NCBI GenBank assembly: GCA_003096535.1
Contig: QEKJ01000004.1
Coordinates: 62,001-126,000, forward strand
DNA from: Agathobaculum butyriciproducens
GTDB taxonomy: Bacteria; Bacillota; Clostridia; Oscillospirales; Butyricicoccaceae
Length of the DNA: 64,000 nucleotides
Direction of reading: 5' to 3'
In this document: piece after piece, positions 51,553-60,799 of the stretch
Position numbering within the stretch: the first letter of the stretch is position 1
How the letters are laid out: every line of letters begins with the position of its first letter
Translations under genes and position numbers: made by a program
Notes under the pieces: model-generated
Database searches by the model: none
The model's input: the letters and a program-made list of their open reading frames with translations, nothing else
What the model was told of the DNA's origin: nothing

Positions 51553-52797
51553 TTACCATGTGCCGAGGATGAGTCTGCCCTTTTCACGGCGCAAAATCCC
51601 ATCCATTTCCAGCATGGTGACAAGGCTCATCACCCGCGGTGCGGGCAGACCGCAGCGGTCGATCAGCTCCTCAGGCGTGCTCACACCGTCCCGCACGAGC
51701 GTGACGATGTGCGTTTCGTCCTGATTTAAGCCCTCCGGCAGCGGTTTTTCCGCCGGTGCGGACGCTTGTGGCTCTGTTTTCGCCTTTTCGACGGCGGCGC
51801 GGCGCTGTTCGGCCTGCGCTTCGCGGCGGCGGATGTCCTCCCATGCGCTCTTTGCGGCAGGCTTCGGGTAATCGCCGGTCTGACGCCGAAACGCCTGCTG
51901 TACCGCCTGCTCGGGCATCATGCCGCTGTACTCACGCACGAGCACGGTCGGACTGGTCAGCAGCGCAGCCTCGCCCTTGGCGATCAGCTCGTTGCACGAC
52001 TGCGACTGCGGCGCATCGATCGGACCGGGAACGGCGTACACATCGCGGCCCTGATCAAGCGCGTGACGCGCGGTAATGAGCGCACCCGAACGCCAGTCGC
52101 TCGCCTCCACGATGACGGACGCGACCGACAGACCGCTGATGATACGGTTGCGTTGATGATAATTGCGTCCGTGCGGCTCGGTGCCGGGCGGATATTCGCT
52201 GATGATGGCACCCATGAGCAGGATATCGCCCATCAGGCTGCGGTGCTGCGGCGGATAGCACACATCGGGTCCGCCCGCCAGCACGGCAACGGTCAGACCG
52301 CCCGCCTTCAGCGCACCGCGGTGTGCCGCGCCGTCATTGCCGAGCGCCATGCCGCTGACGGTTATCATGCCCGCTCGGGCAAGCGTTGTGCCGATCTGAT
52401 CGGCGACTTTCAGACCATACGGCGTCGCCTTGCGCGTGCCGACGACGGCTACGGCGGGAACACTGTCGAAATCCGGCCAGCGTCCGCGCACATACAGCAC
52501 GGTCGGCGGATCCGGGATCGCCCGCAAGCGGTCCGGGTAAGCGCTGTCACCGATGGTAATGATCTGGATATTCTTTTCCGTGCAGGACCGGATGACCTGC
52601 TCTGCTTCGGACGTATCCTTGTCGCACAGCAGATCGACATGGGTCTTGCGCAGCTCACACGGCGCAGCTGTCAGTGCCTGCCGGTCGGCGGCGAACACCG
52701 CCTCCGGAGAGCCGAAGGCATCGAGTACCTCGGCGGCTGTGCGCGAGCCGAGTCCGCGCTTGAGCGAAAGCCAAACATAGCTGAGTCTTGACGGCAT
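51553..52797 (-). CDS. dprA: DNA-processing protein DprA
   Basis: This 414-residue protein loads RecA onto incoming ssDNA. The Rossmann core shows AVVGTRKATPYG (near residue 118), VSGMALGNDGAAHRGAL and SEYPPGTEPHGRNYHQRNRIISGLS. A C-terminal winged-helix domain follows after a charged linker (about 290-350). In the usual DprA motif the segment reads GIDxxAH; here it is GNDGAAH. The ATG is preceded by GAGGAGG. Confidence 0.95.
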   Translation of the reverse strand: MPSRLSYVWLSLKRGLGSRTAAEVLDAFGSPEAVFAADRQALTAAPCELRKTHVDLLCDKDTSEAEQVIRSCTEKNIQIITIGDSAYPDRLRAIPDPPTVLYVRGRWPDFDSVPAVAVVGTRKATPYGLKVADQIGTTLARAGMITVSGMALGNDGAAHRGALKAGGLTVAVLAGGPDVCYPPQHRSLMGDILLMGAIISEYPPGTEPHGRNYHQRNRIISGLSVASVIVEASDWRSGALITARHALDQGRDVYAVPGPIDAPQSQSCNELIAKGEAALLTSPTVLVREYSGMMPEQAVQQAFRRQTGDYPKPAAKSAWEDIRRREAQAEQRRAAVEKAKTEPQASAPAEKPLPEGLNQDETHIVTLVRDGVSTPEELIDRCGLPAPRVMSLVTMLEMDGILRREKGRLILGTW

Positions 52798-52810
52798 AGT
52801 GCCCGCCTCC

Positions 52811-53578
52811 TCATTTTGTCATTTCGTAGATCACGATGGCCGCGGCAACGCCCGCATTGAGCGATTCGGCACGGCCCTTCATGGGAATGATCACGCGCCT
52901 GTCGGACAGACGGAGCGCCTGCTCGGTCACGCCCTTTCCCTCACTGCCGATGATAGCGGCGGCTTTGGAAAGCGAAACCGAGGAAAGCGGCACGCTGTCC
53001 TCATGCAGCGCGGTGGCGTACAGCGGCAGACCGTTTTTGTGCAGCCGTTCGGCAGCCTCCGCAAGCGGGAGCGTCACGCACGGCAGACGGAACACCGCGC
53101 CCATCGTCGAGCGCACGACCTTGGGTGAAAACGGATCGGCGCAGCCCTCGCACAACACAACGGCGCCGAGCGCGAACGCTTCGGCGGTGCGTAAGATCGT
53201 GCCAAGGTTGCCCGGGTCCTGTAAGCCGTCCAGCAGGAGCACCTGCCCGGCTCCGTCCAGCGCGTCCGCCGTCCACTGCGGCTGCTCGCAGGAAAAGATG
53301 ACGTTCTGCGGCGTTTCCACCTCACTTGCGAGTTTGAACAGCGCATCCGGTGCAGAATAGAGCGATGCTCCCTGCTCTTCCGCCTTTTTGACGAGTGGAC
53401 TGTCCCAGCTGTCTCTCACAAGCACGGTTTTCAGCTTCGCGCCCGAACGCAGTGCTTCTCCCAGCATTTTTTCGCCCTCGCACAGCATTTCCCCCGTGCT
53501 CCGGCGGTATTTTCGTTCCCGTCCCAGCCGCGCAAGATGCTTGAGCGCGGCATTCTGACGGCTCTGTATCTCAATCAA
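52811..53578 (-). CDS. SpoU/TrmH family RNA 2'-O-methyltransferase
   Basis: This 255-residue SPOUT protein has motif 1 LDGLQDPGNLGTILRTAEAF near residue 115, motif 2 IIGSEGKGV near 210 and motif 3 IPMKGRAESLNAGVAAAI near 230. The N-terminal L30e-like substrate domain is present. The target is probably rRNA, but the site cannot be assigned. Its start overlaps the trkA stop by 4 nt. Confidence 0.93.
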   Translation of the reverse strand: MIEIQSRQNAALKHLARLGRERKYRRSTGEMLCEGEKMLGEALRSGAKLKTVLVRDSWDSPLVKKAEEQGASLYSAPDALFKLASEVETPQNVIFSCEQPQWTADALDGAGQVLLLDGLQDPGNLGTILRTAEAFALGAVVLCEGCADPFSPKVVRSTMGAVFRLPCVTLPLAEAAERLHKNGLPLYATALHEDSVPLSSVSLSKAAAIIGSEGKGVTEQALRLSDRRVIIPMKGRAESLNAGVAAAIVIYEMTK

Positions 53579-54231
53579 TGCAGTTCCACCACCCTGCTCA
53601 CAAATTTATTTTCGCCCATGATAAACAGAAGATCATCCGGCTCGATGGCCCTATCCGGCTTAGGACTTGCATCCAGTGCACCCTGTTCACCATGACGGAC
53701 GGCGAGCACATTCACTTTATGCTTCTGCCGCACGTCAAGCTGCACCAGCGATTTGCCGACCCAGCTTTTCGGCGCGTGTATCTCCAGAATGCTGTATTCG
53801 TCCGACACGCCGATAAAATCCACCACGTTGGCATGTGCCAGGCGCTGTGCCAGCTTGCAGCCCATTTCGCTCTCCGGCAGGACAACACGGTCCGCACCGA
53901 CGCGCTCGAGCACCTTGGCATGCACAGTGCTTCTCGCTTTGGCAATGATGTATTGCGCGCCCAGATCCTTGAGCATGACTGTGATGAGGATGCTCGCCTC
54001 CATATCCGTACCTACCGCAACGATACAGCAGTCGAAGTTGCGCACGCCGATGGCCCCCAGCACGGCTTCGTCCTGCGCGTCGCCCTGCATGACCTGCGTC
54101 ACATCATCCGCGATGCGCTGCACGCTCTCGACGTTCTCGTCGATGGCAAGAACCTCCTGACCAAGCTCGGTCAGCTCCTGCGCAACGGCGGTACCGAATC
54201 GGCCCATGCCGATCACCAGAAAGGATTTCAT
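53575..54231 (-). CDS. Potassium uptake regulatory subunit (TrkA/KtrA, RCK)
   Basis: This 218-residue cytoplasmic gating subunit has an RCK-N domain with GMGRFGTAVAQEL and Asp/Glu at the end of beta 2 (AIDENVESV), and an RCK-C domain from about 135. It binds ATP or NAD and probably c-di-AMP and controls the channel encoded just upstream. The short single-RCK size is of KtrA/KtrC type. Confidence 0.94.
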   Translation of the reverse strand: MKSFLVIGMGRFGTAVAQELTELGQEVLAIDENVESVQRIADDVTQVMQGDAQDEAVLGAIGVRNFDCCIVAVGTDMEASILITVMLKDLGAQYIIAKARSTVHAKVLERVGADRVVLPESEMGCKLAQRLAHANVVDFIGVSDEYSILEIHAPKSWVGKSLVQLDVRQKHKVNVLAVRHGEQGALDASPKPDRAIEPDDLLFIMGENKFVSRVVELH

Positions 54232-54322
54232 ATCTGTCTCTCCTTTGGATAACTGCTTAATCTACTTCACCATAAAGGCATCATCACGCAAAATGCCGAA
54301 AATGTAATTGCGGAATGCTGCC

Positions 54323-55693
54323 TCAACCAATAAACACATCTGCGTCCGGGTATTTGAGCCTTGGCGGCTCTCTGCGGCGCATGAAAACGGCAACGCCAAG
54401 CGTCAGCACACCGACACGGCCCATATACATCATCACGATCAGAATGACGCGCGAAGCCGCCGCCAACGTCGGTGTCAGACCCATGGACACACCGACCGTG
54501 CCGAACGCGGAGACCGCTTCAAACAGGCACTGGTGAAACGGTGCGTCCTCGATTCCGGCGATCGCACAGGCGCCGACCAGACAGAGCACGCCGCCTGCCA
54601 TGAGCAGGGTTACGGCGTTCATGATGCTGCGCGGCGCAATCGTCCGGCCGAACGCCGAAACCGTTGTGCGCCCGCAGAAGGCGCTGATGGCCGTGAGCAC
54701 GAGCACGGCCGCCGTCACGGTCTTGATGCCGCCTGCTGTTGAGCCGGGCGATCCGCCGATGAACATGAGCAGGCACGACACCGCCTGACTCGGGCCGGTA
54801 AGCGCGCCGAGGTCGATGGTGTTGAAGCCTGCCGTGCGCAGGGTCACGGACTCAAACGCCGCCGCAAGCAGCTTGTGCGGAGTATCAAACGCACCGAGCG
54901 TTGCCGGATTGCTCCACTCGAACAGCAGCGTCCAGCCAAAGCCGAACAGCAGCAGACCTGCCGTGGCCGTCAGCACGATTTTCGTGTGCAGGCGCAGACG
55001 GCAGAAACTGTGCTTGTCCCACACGTCGCTCCACACGAAAAAGCCGAGACCGCCGAGCACGATGAGCGCCATCACCGTAATGTTCACGAGCGGATCCTCC
55101 GCCCAGCCGATGAGCGACTGAAACGGATCGTCCGGTGTGCCCATCAGGTCAAAGCCTGCGTTGCAGAATGCCGAAACCGCGTGGAACACGCCCATTGTGA
55201 TTCCCTTCGGGAAACCGTAATGCGGCACGAACCGGCAGGACAGCAGAACCGCTCCCGTCCCTTCGATGATGAACGTGCCGAACAGCACGCGCCGTGTCAG
55301 ACGGACAATGCCGCCGCCATCCGACAGATTAAGCCCCGCGCTCATCACCATGCGCTCGTGCAGCGTGATCGTTCGCCGCAGGACAAACGACGCAATAGCC
55401 GCGACGGACATAAAGCCGAGTCCGCCGATCTGAATCAGCAGCAGGATGACGCACTTGCCGAATACCGACCAGTGCACCGCCGTGCTGACCGTGACGAGTC
55501 CGGTAACACAGCTCGCCGAGGCTGCTGTAAACAGCGCGTCGAGAAACGGTGTTATCTGTCCGTCTGCCGCCGAAACCGGCAGCATCAGTACCAGCGCACC
55601 CACCAGAATCGTCAGCGCAAAGCCGACGGCAAGTACCGTCGGCGCCCGCAGTCCCAGATGCCGCTTATGCACCATAAAAATCTGCGTCTGCAC
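54323..55693 (-). CDS. TrkH/KtrB family potassium channel subunit
   Basis: This 456-residue membrane protein has four pore-loop repeats: SASCVTGLVTVST near residue 58, CNAGFDLMG near 175, TLRTAGFNTIDLG near 290 and SAFGTVGVSMGLTP near 400. The loops carry the Gly of the selectivity filter. With the RCK subunit downstream it forms a Ktr-like uptake system. The start is GTG 55691-55693 with AAAGGAGG 7-8 nt upstream. A 360-nt leader precedes it. Confidence 0.94.
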   Translation of the reverse strand: MQTQIFMVHKRHLGLRAPTVLAVGFALTILVGALVLMLPVSAADGQITPFLDALFTAASASCVTGLVTVSTAVHWSVFGKCVILLLIQIGGLGFMSVAAIASFVLRRTITLHERMVMSAGLNLSDGGGIVRLTRRVLFGTFIIEGTGAVLLSCRFVPHYGFPKGITMGVFHAVSAFCNAGFDLMGTPDDPFQSLIGWAEDPLVNITVMALIVLGGLGFFVWSDVWDKHSFCRLRLHTKIVLTATAGLLLFGFGWTLLFEWSNPATLGAFDTPHKLLAAAFESVTLRTAGFNTIDLGALTGPSQAVSCLLMFIGGSPGSTAGGIKTVTAAVLVLTAISAFCGRTTVSAFGRTIAPRSIMNAVTLLMAGGVLCLVGACAIAGIEDAPFHQCLFEAVSAFGTVGVSMGLTPTLAAASRVILIVMMYMGRVGVLTLGVAVFMRRREPPRLKYPDADVFIG

Positions 55694-55737
55694 GATAAAT
55701 CCCCTCCTTTAACGATGCTGCAGTATGATATACCGAA

Positions 55738-56040
55738 AGCCTGAACACACCGTTCAGGCTTAGGCTGTCGGCGAAACTACAGTTTCGCCGACAAGCAGGA
55801 ACGGACCGCGGGCCGTTCCAAAGTCGTCCGAAAGTTCCAATACAGAAACTTTCTCCCTCCAGAAATGAAAAAAGTCAGCGCTGTCCTTGCGCGGTTTCTC
55901 GGCCGCGCTGCGCGGTACACGCCCCGACTTTTTTGCATTTGCAAAGCAAATGCTATTTTACACGCGCTGCTGCGCGAATTGGCTGAAGCTGCATGAATAT
56001 TGACCTTTTCGACAAACCGAGCCTGACCATACCGTTCAGG
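55738..56040 (-). repeat. Family C cassette in the trkH leader
   Basis: On the minus strand, after several other hairpins (GCATTTG/CAAATGC; CCGCGC/GCGCGG), come GAAAGTTTC/GGAACTTTC with one G-U (about 55833-55856), GGAACGG/CCGTTCC (about 55798-55820) and the 12-bp GTCGGCGAAACT/AGTTTCGCCGAC with loop GT (55768-55793). The whole block is bordered by two related hairpins GCCTGA/TCAGGC (about 56015-56040 and 55738-55760). Confidence 0.65.
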
Positions 56041-56066
56041 CTTTGAACAGGCATGCATTATATAAT

Positions 56067-56095
56067 AGTATATCATCGAATTTTTGTCTGTCCAA
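56067..56095 (-). promoter_or_regulatory. Promoter of the trkH operon
   Basis: TTGGAC (56090-56095), 17 nt, TATACT (56067-56072) on the minus strand. It places the family C cassette in the untranslated leader. Confidence 0.55.
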
Positions 56096-56157
56096 TATAA
56101 TCTTATACCCGAAATTTTTCGAGAAGTCAAGCGATTTGCGGAATTTTTCCACGCAAG

Positions 56158-56396
56158 AATAAGCAAGGGCTCTCTGATTTCCAACAGATCAGAGAGCCCA
56201 GAGGGGGTTCTGCCGCCGGCAAATACTCCAACAATCCGGCAGACAGAAGTTTATTCCGCAGTTCAAACACATCTACATATTTCCCATTTTACGGTAATAC
56301 GGTAAGAGGAAAACCGCATTGAACTGCGAAATAACATAGGTAACAAGCAGATGAGCCTTCCGGCACAGGTGTCTGCCGGAAGGCTCAGGAGAAAGA
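56158..56396 (-). terminator. Hairpins downstream of the TRAP operon
   Basis: Arms GAGCCTTCCGGCA/TGCCGGAAGGCTC (56353-56386) lie 10 nt after the dctM stop. Then come CGCAGTTCAA/TTGAACTGCG (about 56258-56324), TCTGCCG/CGGCAGA (about 56209-56243) and GGGCTCTCTGAT/ATCAGAGAGCCC (56167-56200). T runs are weak. I see no gene in the stretch. Confidence 0.55.
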
Positions 56397-57770
56397 TTAA
56401 GATGCTACCAGATTCGGGAGGAAATATACAACCTGCGGGAATACCGTTACCAGAATTACCACTGCGATGATAATCAGGATGAACGGGATAACGCCGCGGT
56501 AGATTTCCTGTATTTTGACCGACGGCGGCACAATGCCCTTGATGTAGAACAGTGCGAAGCCGAACGGCGGCGTCATGAAGCAGGTCTGCAGCATAACAGC
56601 CGTAACTGCGACGATCCACAGACGGTCAAAGCCGAACATATCCATAATCGGCAGGAAGATCGGGAATACGATCATAACGATGCCCAGCCAGTCGAGGAAC
56701 ATGCCCATAAAGAATACGATCGCCATCATGATTGCGAACGCGCCCCACTTGCCGATGCCAACGCTCGAAATCCAGGTTGCAATCAGCTGGTCGCCGTCGA
56801 GCGACATGAAGATGCCGGTGAAGGCAGACGCGCCGAACAGGATGATGAATACCATCGCAGATGTCTTTGCGGTGTCGATCAGCGAATCGTACAGCATCTT
56901 CCAGCTGAACTGCTTGTAGAAGATGGCGAGGATGAGCGAGAACAGCGCGCCTACGCCTGCCGCCTCGGTCGGAGTCGCCCAGCCGGTGAAGATGGAACCG
57001 AGCACGCCGACGATCAGGATGACCGGCGGGATCAGGTTGATGAGCGAACCGGTGATGCGCTCACTCAGCGGCATGGCAGCCAGCTCTTCGGTGGTCATCG
57101 CCGGACCGTAATCCGGGTGGATATGGCAGATGACGAACACATAGATCATGTAGAACAGCGACAGGACAAGACCCGGAACGATGGCGGCGAAGAAGATCTT
57201 GCCGACCGATACATTCGCATAGGAGCCCATCGAAACCAGCATGATGGACGGCGGAATCAGGATACCGAGCGAACCGCCCGCACACACCATGCCGCACGCG
57301 AGAGACGGCTTATAGCCGCACTTCAGCAGCACCGGTACGGACAGCATGCCCATGGTAACAACGGATGCGCCGACGATACCGGTCGTGGCAGCAAACACGG
57401 TGGAAACCACGATCACTGCCAGACCGAGACCGCCCTTCAGAGGACCAAGCAGGTAGCGGATAGAGAGGAACAACCCATCCGCAACCTTGGAATGTGTCAA
57501 AAAGTTTGCCATCAGCACGAACATCGGGATGGCGACCATGGAATAGCTTTGCATCTGGTCGTACACCTTGGTCATGGCGATGGTGATGCCCGGGCCGCCC
57601 CAGGCGAGATAGCCGATAATAACACCGGCGCCGCCGAGGACGAACGCAAGCTCCTGACCGGTCGCAAGACCGATGATCATGGTAAGGAACAGTACGCCAA
57701 GCAGGATCGCGCTGAGCTGTGTTGCGCTCACGCCGGACTGCGTGACAAGATTGGTCAGCATTTCCATCAT
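56397..57770 (-). CDS. dctM: TRAP transporter large membrane subunit
   Basis: This 457-residue DctM protein has about 12 hydrophobic segments. PMFVLMANFLTHSKVADGLF near residue 82, TGIVGASVVTMG near 133, GSLGILIPPSIMLV near 165 and GMFLDWLGIVMI near 365 are family landmarks. It is the Na+-driven translocating subunit. Its ATG overlaps the dctQ stop by 4 nt. Confidence 0.95.
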   Translation of the reverse strand: MMEMLTNLVTQSGVSATQLSAILLGVLFLTMIIGLATGQELAFVLGGAGVIIGYLAWGGPGITIAMTKVYDQMQSYSMVAIPMFVLMANFLTHSKVADGLFLSIRYLLGPLKGGLGLAVIVVSTVFAATTGIVGASVVTMGMLSVPVLLKCGYKPSLACGMVCAGGSLGILIPPSIMLVSMGSYANVSVGKIFFAAIVPGLVLSLFYMIYVFVICHIHPDYGPAMTTEELAAMPLSERITGSLINLIPPVILIVGVLGSIFTGWATPTEAAGVGALFSLILAIFYKQFSWKMLYDSLIDTAKTSAMVFIILFGASAFTGIFMSLDGDQLIATWISSVGIGKWGAFAIMMAIVFFMGMFLDWLGIVMIVFPIFLPIMDMFGFDRLWIVAVTAVMLQTCFMTPPFGFALFYIKGIVPPSVKIQEIYRGVIPFILIIIAVVILVTVFPQVVYFLPNLVAS

Positions 57771-58309
57771 GCAGCGTCGCCTCCCTTCGTATCATCCGTG
57801 CCGGAAACGGCTTCACCGATGCCGCGCACGCACTTGAGCATCTCGGAAATGCCCTGCAGTGCGAGCAGCGTCATGCCAACGAACAGCGCCAGCTTGACCG
57901 GCCATGCCGGCGGCGCCCATACCGAGTAGCCGCGCTCACCCGTGGTATACGAGCGAAGGAAAAATCCGAAGCTCTCGGGCACGAGCACGAATACGAACGG
58001 AACAAAGAACACCAGATAGGTAATCAGGTGCAGAATGTTCTGCGCAAGCGGTTTAAGCCGTGCATACAGCACATCAACCGCAACAAAGGCCTTCTTCTGG
58101 AAGCCGTAGGCGCAGACCATGATAATGTAGCAGCCGAAGGTCATGCAGATGACGTCCATCGTCCAGATCTGCGGACTGTGGAACAAACGGCGCAGCACGA
58201 CTTCGGTAACAATGACCGCGAGAATGCCAAGAACGGCGAAGGAAGCAATCCTGCCGATCCAGTCATTGACGAGGTCGATCACATCGCAGATGCGTTTGAT
58301 CACTTTCAT
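57767..58309 (-). CDS. dctQ: TRAP transporter small membrane subunit
   Basis: This 180-residue protein has four hydrophobic segments and the DctQ features EVVLRRLFHSPQIWTMDVICMTFGCYIIM near residues 35-63 and HLITYLVFFVPF. It pairs with DctM. A GAGGTG lies upstream of the ATG. Confidence 0.93.
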   Translation of the reverse strand: MKVIKRICDVIDLVNDWIGRIASFAVLGILAVIVTEVVLRRLFHSPQIWTMDVICMTFGCYIIMVCAYGFQKKAFVAVDVLYARLKPLAQNILHLITYLVFFVPFVFVLVPESFGFFLRSYTTGERGYSVWAPPAWPVKLALFVGMTLLALQGISEMLKCVRGIGEAVSGTDDTKGGDAA

Positions 58310-58333
58310 ATATTACACCTCATCTTCTGAGGC

Positions 58334-58361
58334 TCCGTGCTCTCAAAAGAGAGCACGGAAC
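58334..58361 (-). other. Intercistronic hairpin between dctP and dctQ
   Basis: Stem CCGTGCTCTC/GAGAGCACGG, loop AAAA. A hairpin right after a binding-protein gene usually stabilises that mRNA segment, so more binding protein than permease is made. Confidence 0.6.
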
Positions 58362-58371
58362 ACTCTGTCGG

Positions 58372-59523
58372 TCACTTTTCGGATTCATCGTAGTTGAAGC
58401 CCCAGCCGTAGTCACCGAGCATTGCGCGGTAGGTATCGGCATGTTCACGGTAATCCTGCATAGAGCTGTATACCATGTTGAAGTTTTCATTCTTCGCAGC
58501 TTCTTCTTCGTAAACCTGACGGCAGGTCTCACGGATGGTATTCCAGTCGTCCTGGTTCATCTTGGTGACGACGCAGCCGTCCTCCTCGAGCATCTTCTTG
58601 GTGGAATCGAAATCCATCCACAGGTAGCGGGACAGCTGCTCGGAGGTGCAGATCTCAGCCGCCATCTGGATGGCGTTCTGGTACTCCTCGGGGAGCTTAT
58701 TCCATGCATCCTTGTTGATCATAACGCCGTTGACGCCGCCGGACTGATACCATGCAGGCGAGCACCAGTACTTGGCAACCTCCTGCAATTTCAGCGAATC
58801 ATCCGAGCACGGCGTGGAGAACTCGCCGCCGTCGATAACACCGCGCTGCAGGGACTCATAAAGCTCGCTTGCCGCAACGGTGGTGATGTTGATGCCCAGC
58901 TTTTCCGCTGCACGGCCGGCCATAACGCCGCCGAGGCGGATCTTCATGCTCTGCATGTCCTTGATAGAAGTGATCGGCTTGGTCGAACGGATACCGGACT
59001 CTGCGTGGTTGATCATAATCGGGAAATACGTCATGTTGTACTTGCCGTACATATCCTGATAGCACTTCAGGCCGCCGCCCTGGGTGATCCAGATGTAGTA
59101 GTCCATGCCGGTGAAGTTATCCATTGTAGTGGAGAGCAGCTCAAAAGCGGTATCCTTGCCGCTCCAGTAGCCGCCCCAGTCACCGCCGCACTGGATGGTG
59201 CCGTTCTGGACGTAATCAAACAGCTGATTTGCCGCACAAAGCGAGCCCTCCGGATAGTTGGTGATGGTAAAGCGTCCGTCGGTCAGCTGGCTGACCAGCT
59301 CGGAGAAGCGCTCGTCACAGGTGAAGTGAATGTTGCCGTCACCCCAGGTGGAACCCATCTTCCAGGTGATGACCGGCAGATCGCTGCTGCCGCCTGCAAC
59401 TGCATTGGCGTTTGCCGCATCCATCATGCCGCTGTCCGCGGCATTGCCGCAGCCGGACAAACCAAGGGTTGCCGCACCGACTGCACCGCAAAGCAGACCT
59501 GCCATCAATCTTTTGATTTTCAT
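58372..59523 (-). CDS. dctP: TRAP transporter solute-binding lipoprotein
   Basis: This 383-residue protein has a lipoprotein signal with lipobox LSGC (Cys about 25). DctP-type features include FSELVSQLTDGRFTITNYPEG, the ligand-arginine region MQSMKIRLGGVMAGRAAEKLG near 195 and ESLQRGVIDGGEF near 222. It captures an organic anion for DctQM; the size and the PEGSLCAANQLFDYVQNG stretch suggest the longer DctP group. The ligand is unknown. Confidence 0.92.
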   Translation of the reverse strand: MKIKRLMAGLLCGAVGAATLGLSGCGNAADSGMMDAANANAVAGGSSDLPVITWKMGSTWGDGNIHFTCDERFSELVSQLTDGRFTITNYPEGSLCAANQLFDYVQNGTIQCGGDWGGYWSGKDTAFELLSTTMDNFTGMDYYIWITQGGGLKCYQDMYGKYNMTYFPIMINHAESGIRSTKPITSIKDMQSMKIRLGGVMAGRAAEKLGINITTVAASELYESLQRGVIDGGEFSTPCSDDSLKLQEVAKYWCSPAWYQSGGVNGVMINKDAWNKLPEEYQNAIQMAAEICTSEQLSRYLWMDFDSTKKMLEEDGCVVTKMNQDDWNTIRETCRQVYEEEAAKNENFNMVYSSMQDYREHADTYRAMLGDYGWGFNYDESEK

Positions 59524-59615
59524 CTTTTTAGCCTCCTTGTTCGTTTTCCTCTATCGAAAACGCCGTTTTGCGGGCGTTTGCGAACAAACTGGTCTGCACA
59601 AGAAGGGGATTCTCG

Positions 59616-60617
59616 CTAATCGCTGTCGGCCAGTGCCTGTACGGCCTGCACGACCTCCTTCTGCGCATCGGAAAGGTGTTCGTAAATCGGCTGCACCGCT
59701 GCACGGAACTTTTCGGCCTGCTCCTCATCGAGCAGCGCCATGTAACAGCCGCTGCGGGATGCATGCAGCATTGCTCGAACCTCTGCGCTCTGCCAGTGGT
59801 CGCGCTGCCACGAAGCCGCCTCAGCGGCGCATCGCTCAATGATGGTCTGCTCCTCCTGTGAGAACGTTTCCCACGTTTCCGAGGACGCGACCAGCACATC
59901 CGCGTTGTAGGAATGTCGGTCATACGTCCAGTACGGTGCAAGCTGATAGTAGCCGCTGTCCACATAGGTAGGCAGCGTGCTCTCGGCGCCGTCAATCCGG
60001 TCAGTGCGGAGCGCGAGCGCGATCTCATCCGGCGGCAGCGTCACCACCTCGGCGCCCCACATCGGAATGACCTGCTTCATCTGCGAGGAATCCTCGGTGC
60101 CGAGCCGCAGGTCCTTCATGTCATCGAGTGAGGTGATCGCCTTTCCTGTCGTGAAAAAGCACCGGTAACCGGCATAAAAATAGCTTAAACCGGTAAGGCC
60201 CTTGTCCTTGAGCGAGGCCATTACCTGCTGACCGACTGCGCCGTCCAGCACCCGGAACAGGTGCTTGTCCGAGGTGTACTCGTACGGCAGCTGCAGCGCC
60301 GCAAGCTGCGGTGCATACGCTGCGGCAGACGAGATTGGCGTGCGTACAAAATCAATGCCGCCGTACACGCACTGCTCAAGTGCGGATGCATCGGTACCAA
60401 GCTCGTTATCAAAGCTCGGCAGAATTTGTATCGCGCCGTCCGTTTCCTTGCGCACCATGTCGCAGAAGCGCTGACACGCCTGATTGGCGAGGTAGTTTTC
60501 GCTCTGCCCGCTGGCAAGGCGGTAATAGCGGATATGCGGCTCGTCCGTGCCGCCGGTACATGCACAGAGCATGAGCAGCAGCCATCCGGCGATCACACAC
60601 CGAAAGCGTTTATTCAT
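59616..60617 (-). CDS. Second TRAP-type solute-binding lipoprotein
   Basis: This 333-residue protein starts with MNKRFRCVIAGWLLLMLCAC, where lipobox LCAC fits a lipoprotein. DctP features: ARQ-like YRLASGQSENYLANQACQRF, LPSFDNELGTDASALEQCVYGGID, the SLDDMKDLRLGTEDSSQ arginine region near 155 and DRIDGAESTLPTYVDSGYY. It is only distantly like the dctP downstream. It is first in the operon, right after the YesN-type regulator, so it could serve transport or ligand sensing for the kinase. The ATG at 60615-60617 has GGAG 8 nt upstream. Confidence 0.88.
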   Translation of the reverse strand: MNKRFRCVIAGWLLLMLCACTGGTDEPHIRYYRLASGQSENYLANQACQRFCDMVRKETDGAIQILPSFDNELGTDASALEQCVYGGIDFVRTPISSAAAYAPQLAALQLPYEYTSDKHLFRVLDGAVGQQVMASLKDKGLTGLSYFYAGYRCFFTTGKAITSLDDMKDLRLGTEDSSQMKQVIPMWGAEVVTLPPDEIALALRTDRIDGAESTLPTYVDSGYYQLAPYWTYDRHSYNADVLVASSETWETFSQEEQTIIERCAAEAASWQRDHWQSAEVRAMLHASRSGCYMALLDEEQAEKFRAAVQPIYEHLSDAQKEVVQAVQALADSD

Positions 60618-60725
60618 CTTTCCATCTCCTATTATATAGGGTGACCAGTTTCGGCAACATCGTAAATACTTGCGGTAGACAGGTAAAATCACAGCGTACT
60701 GAAAATTTTCATATTCTTTTTTATG

Positions 60726-60783
60726 ACATTTGCATAAATGTTTTGGAATAAATAGTAAATTTTCCGTATAAATTCCGTAAATT
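60726..60783 (-). promoter_or_regulatory. Regulatory repeats upstream of the TRAP operon
   Basis: On the minus strand three tandem 11-mers AATTTACGGAA, TTTATACGGAA and AATTTACTATT (60750-60782) give one helical turn spacing, as for an AraC-type regulator. An inverted repeat ACATTT-N4-AAATGT follows at 60726-60741. No clear -35/-10 pair is seen. Confidence 0.45.
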
Positions 60784-60799
60784 CTGCCGCGCGGCTCGT

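Noticed and set aside
55900..55990. Prophage or IS remnant near the trkH leader
   Set aside because: No transposase, integrase or terminal repeat of an IS family was found; only hairpins.
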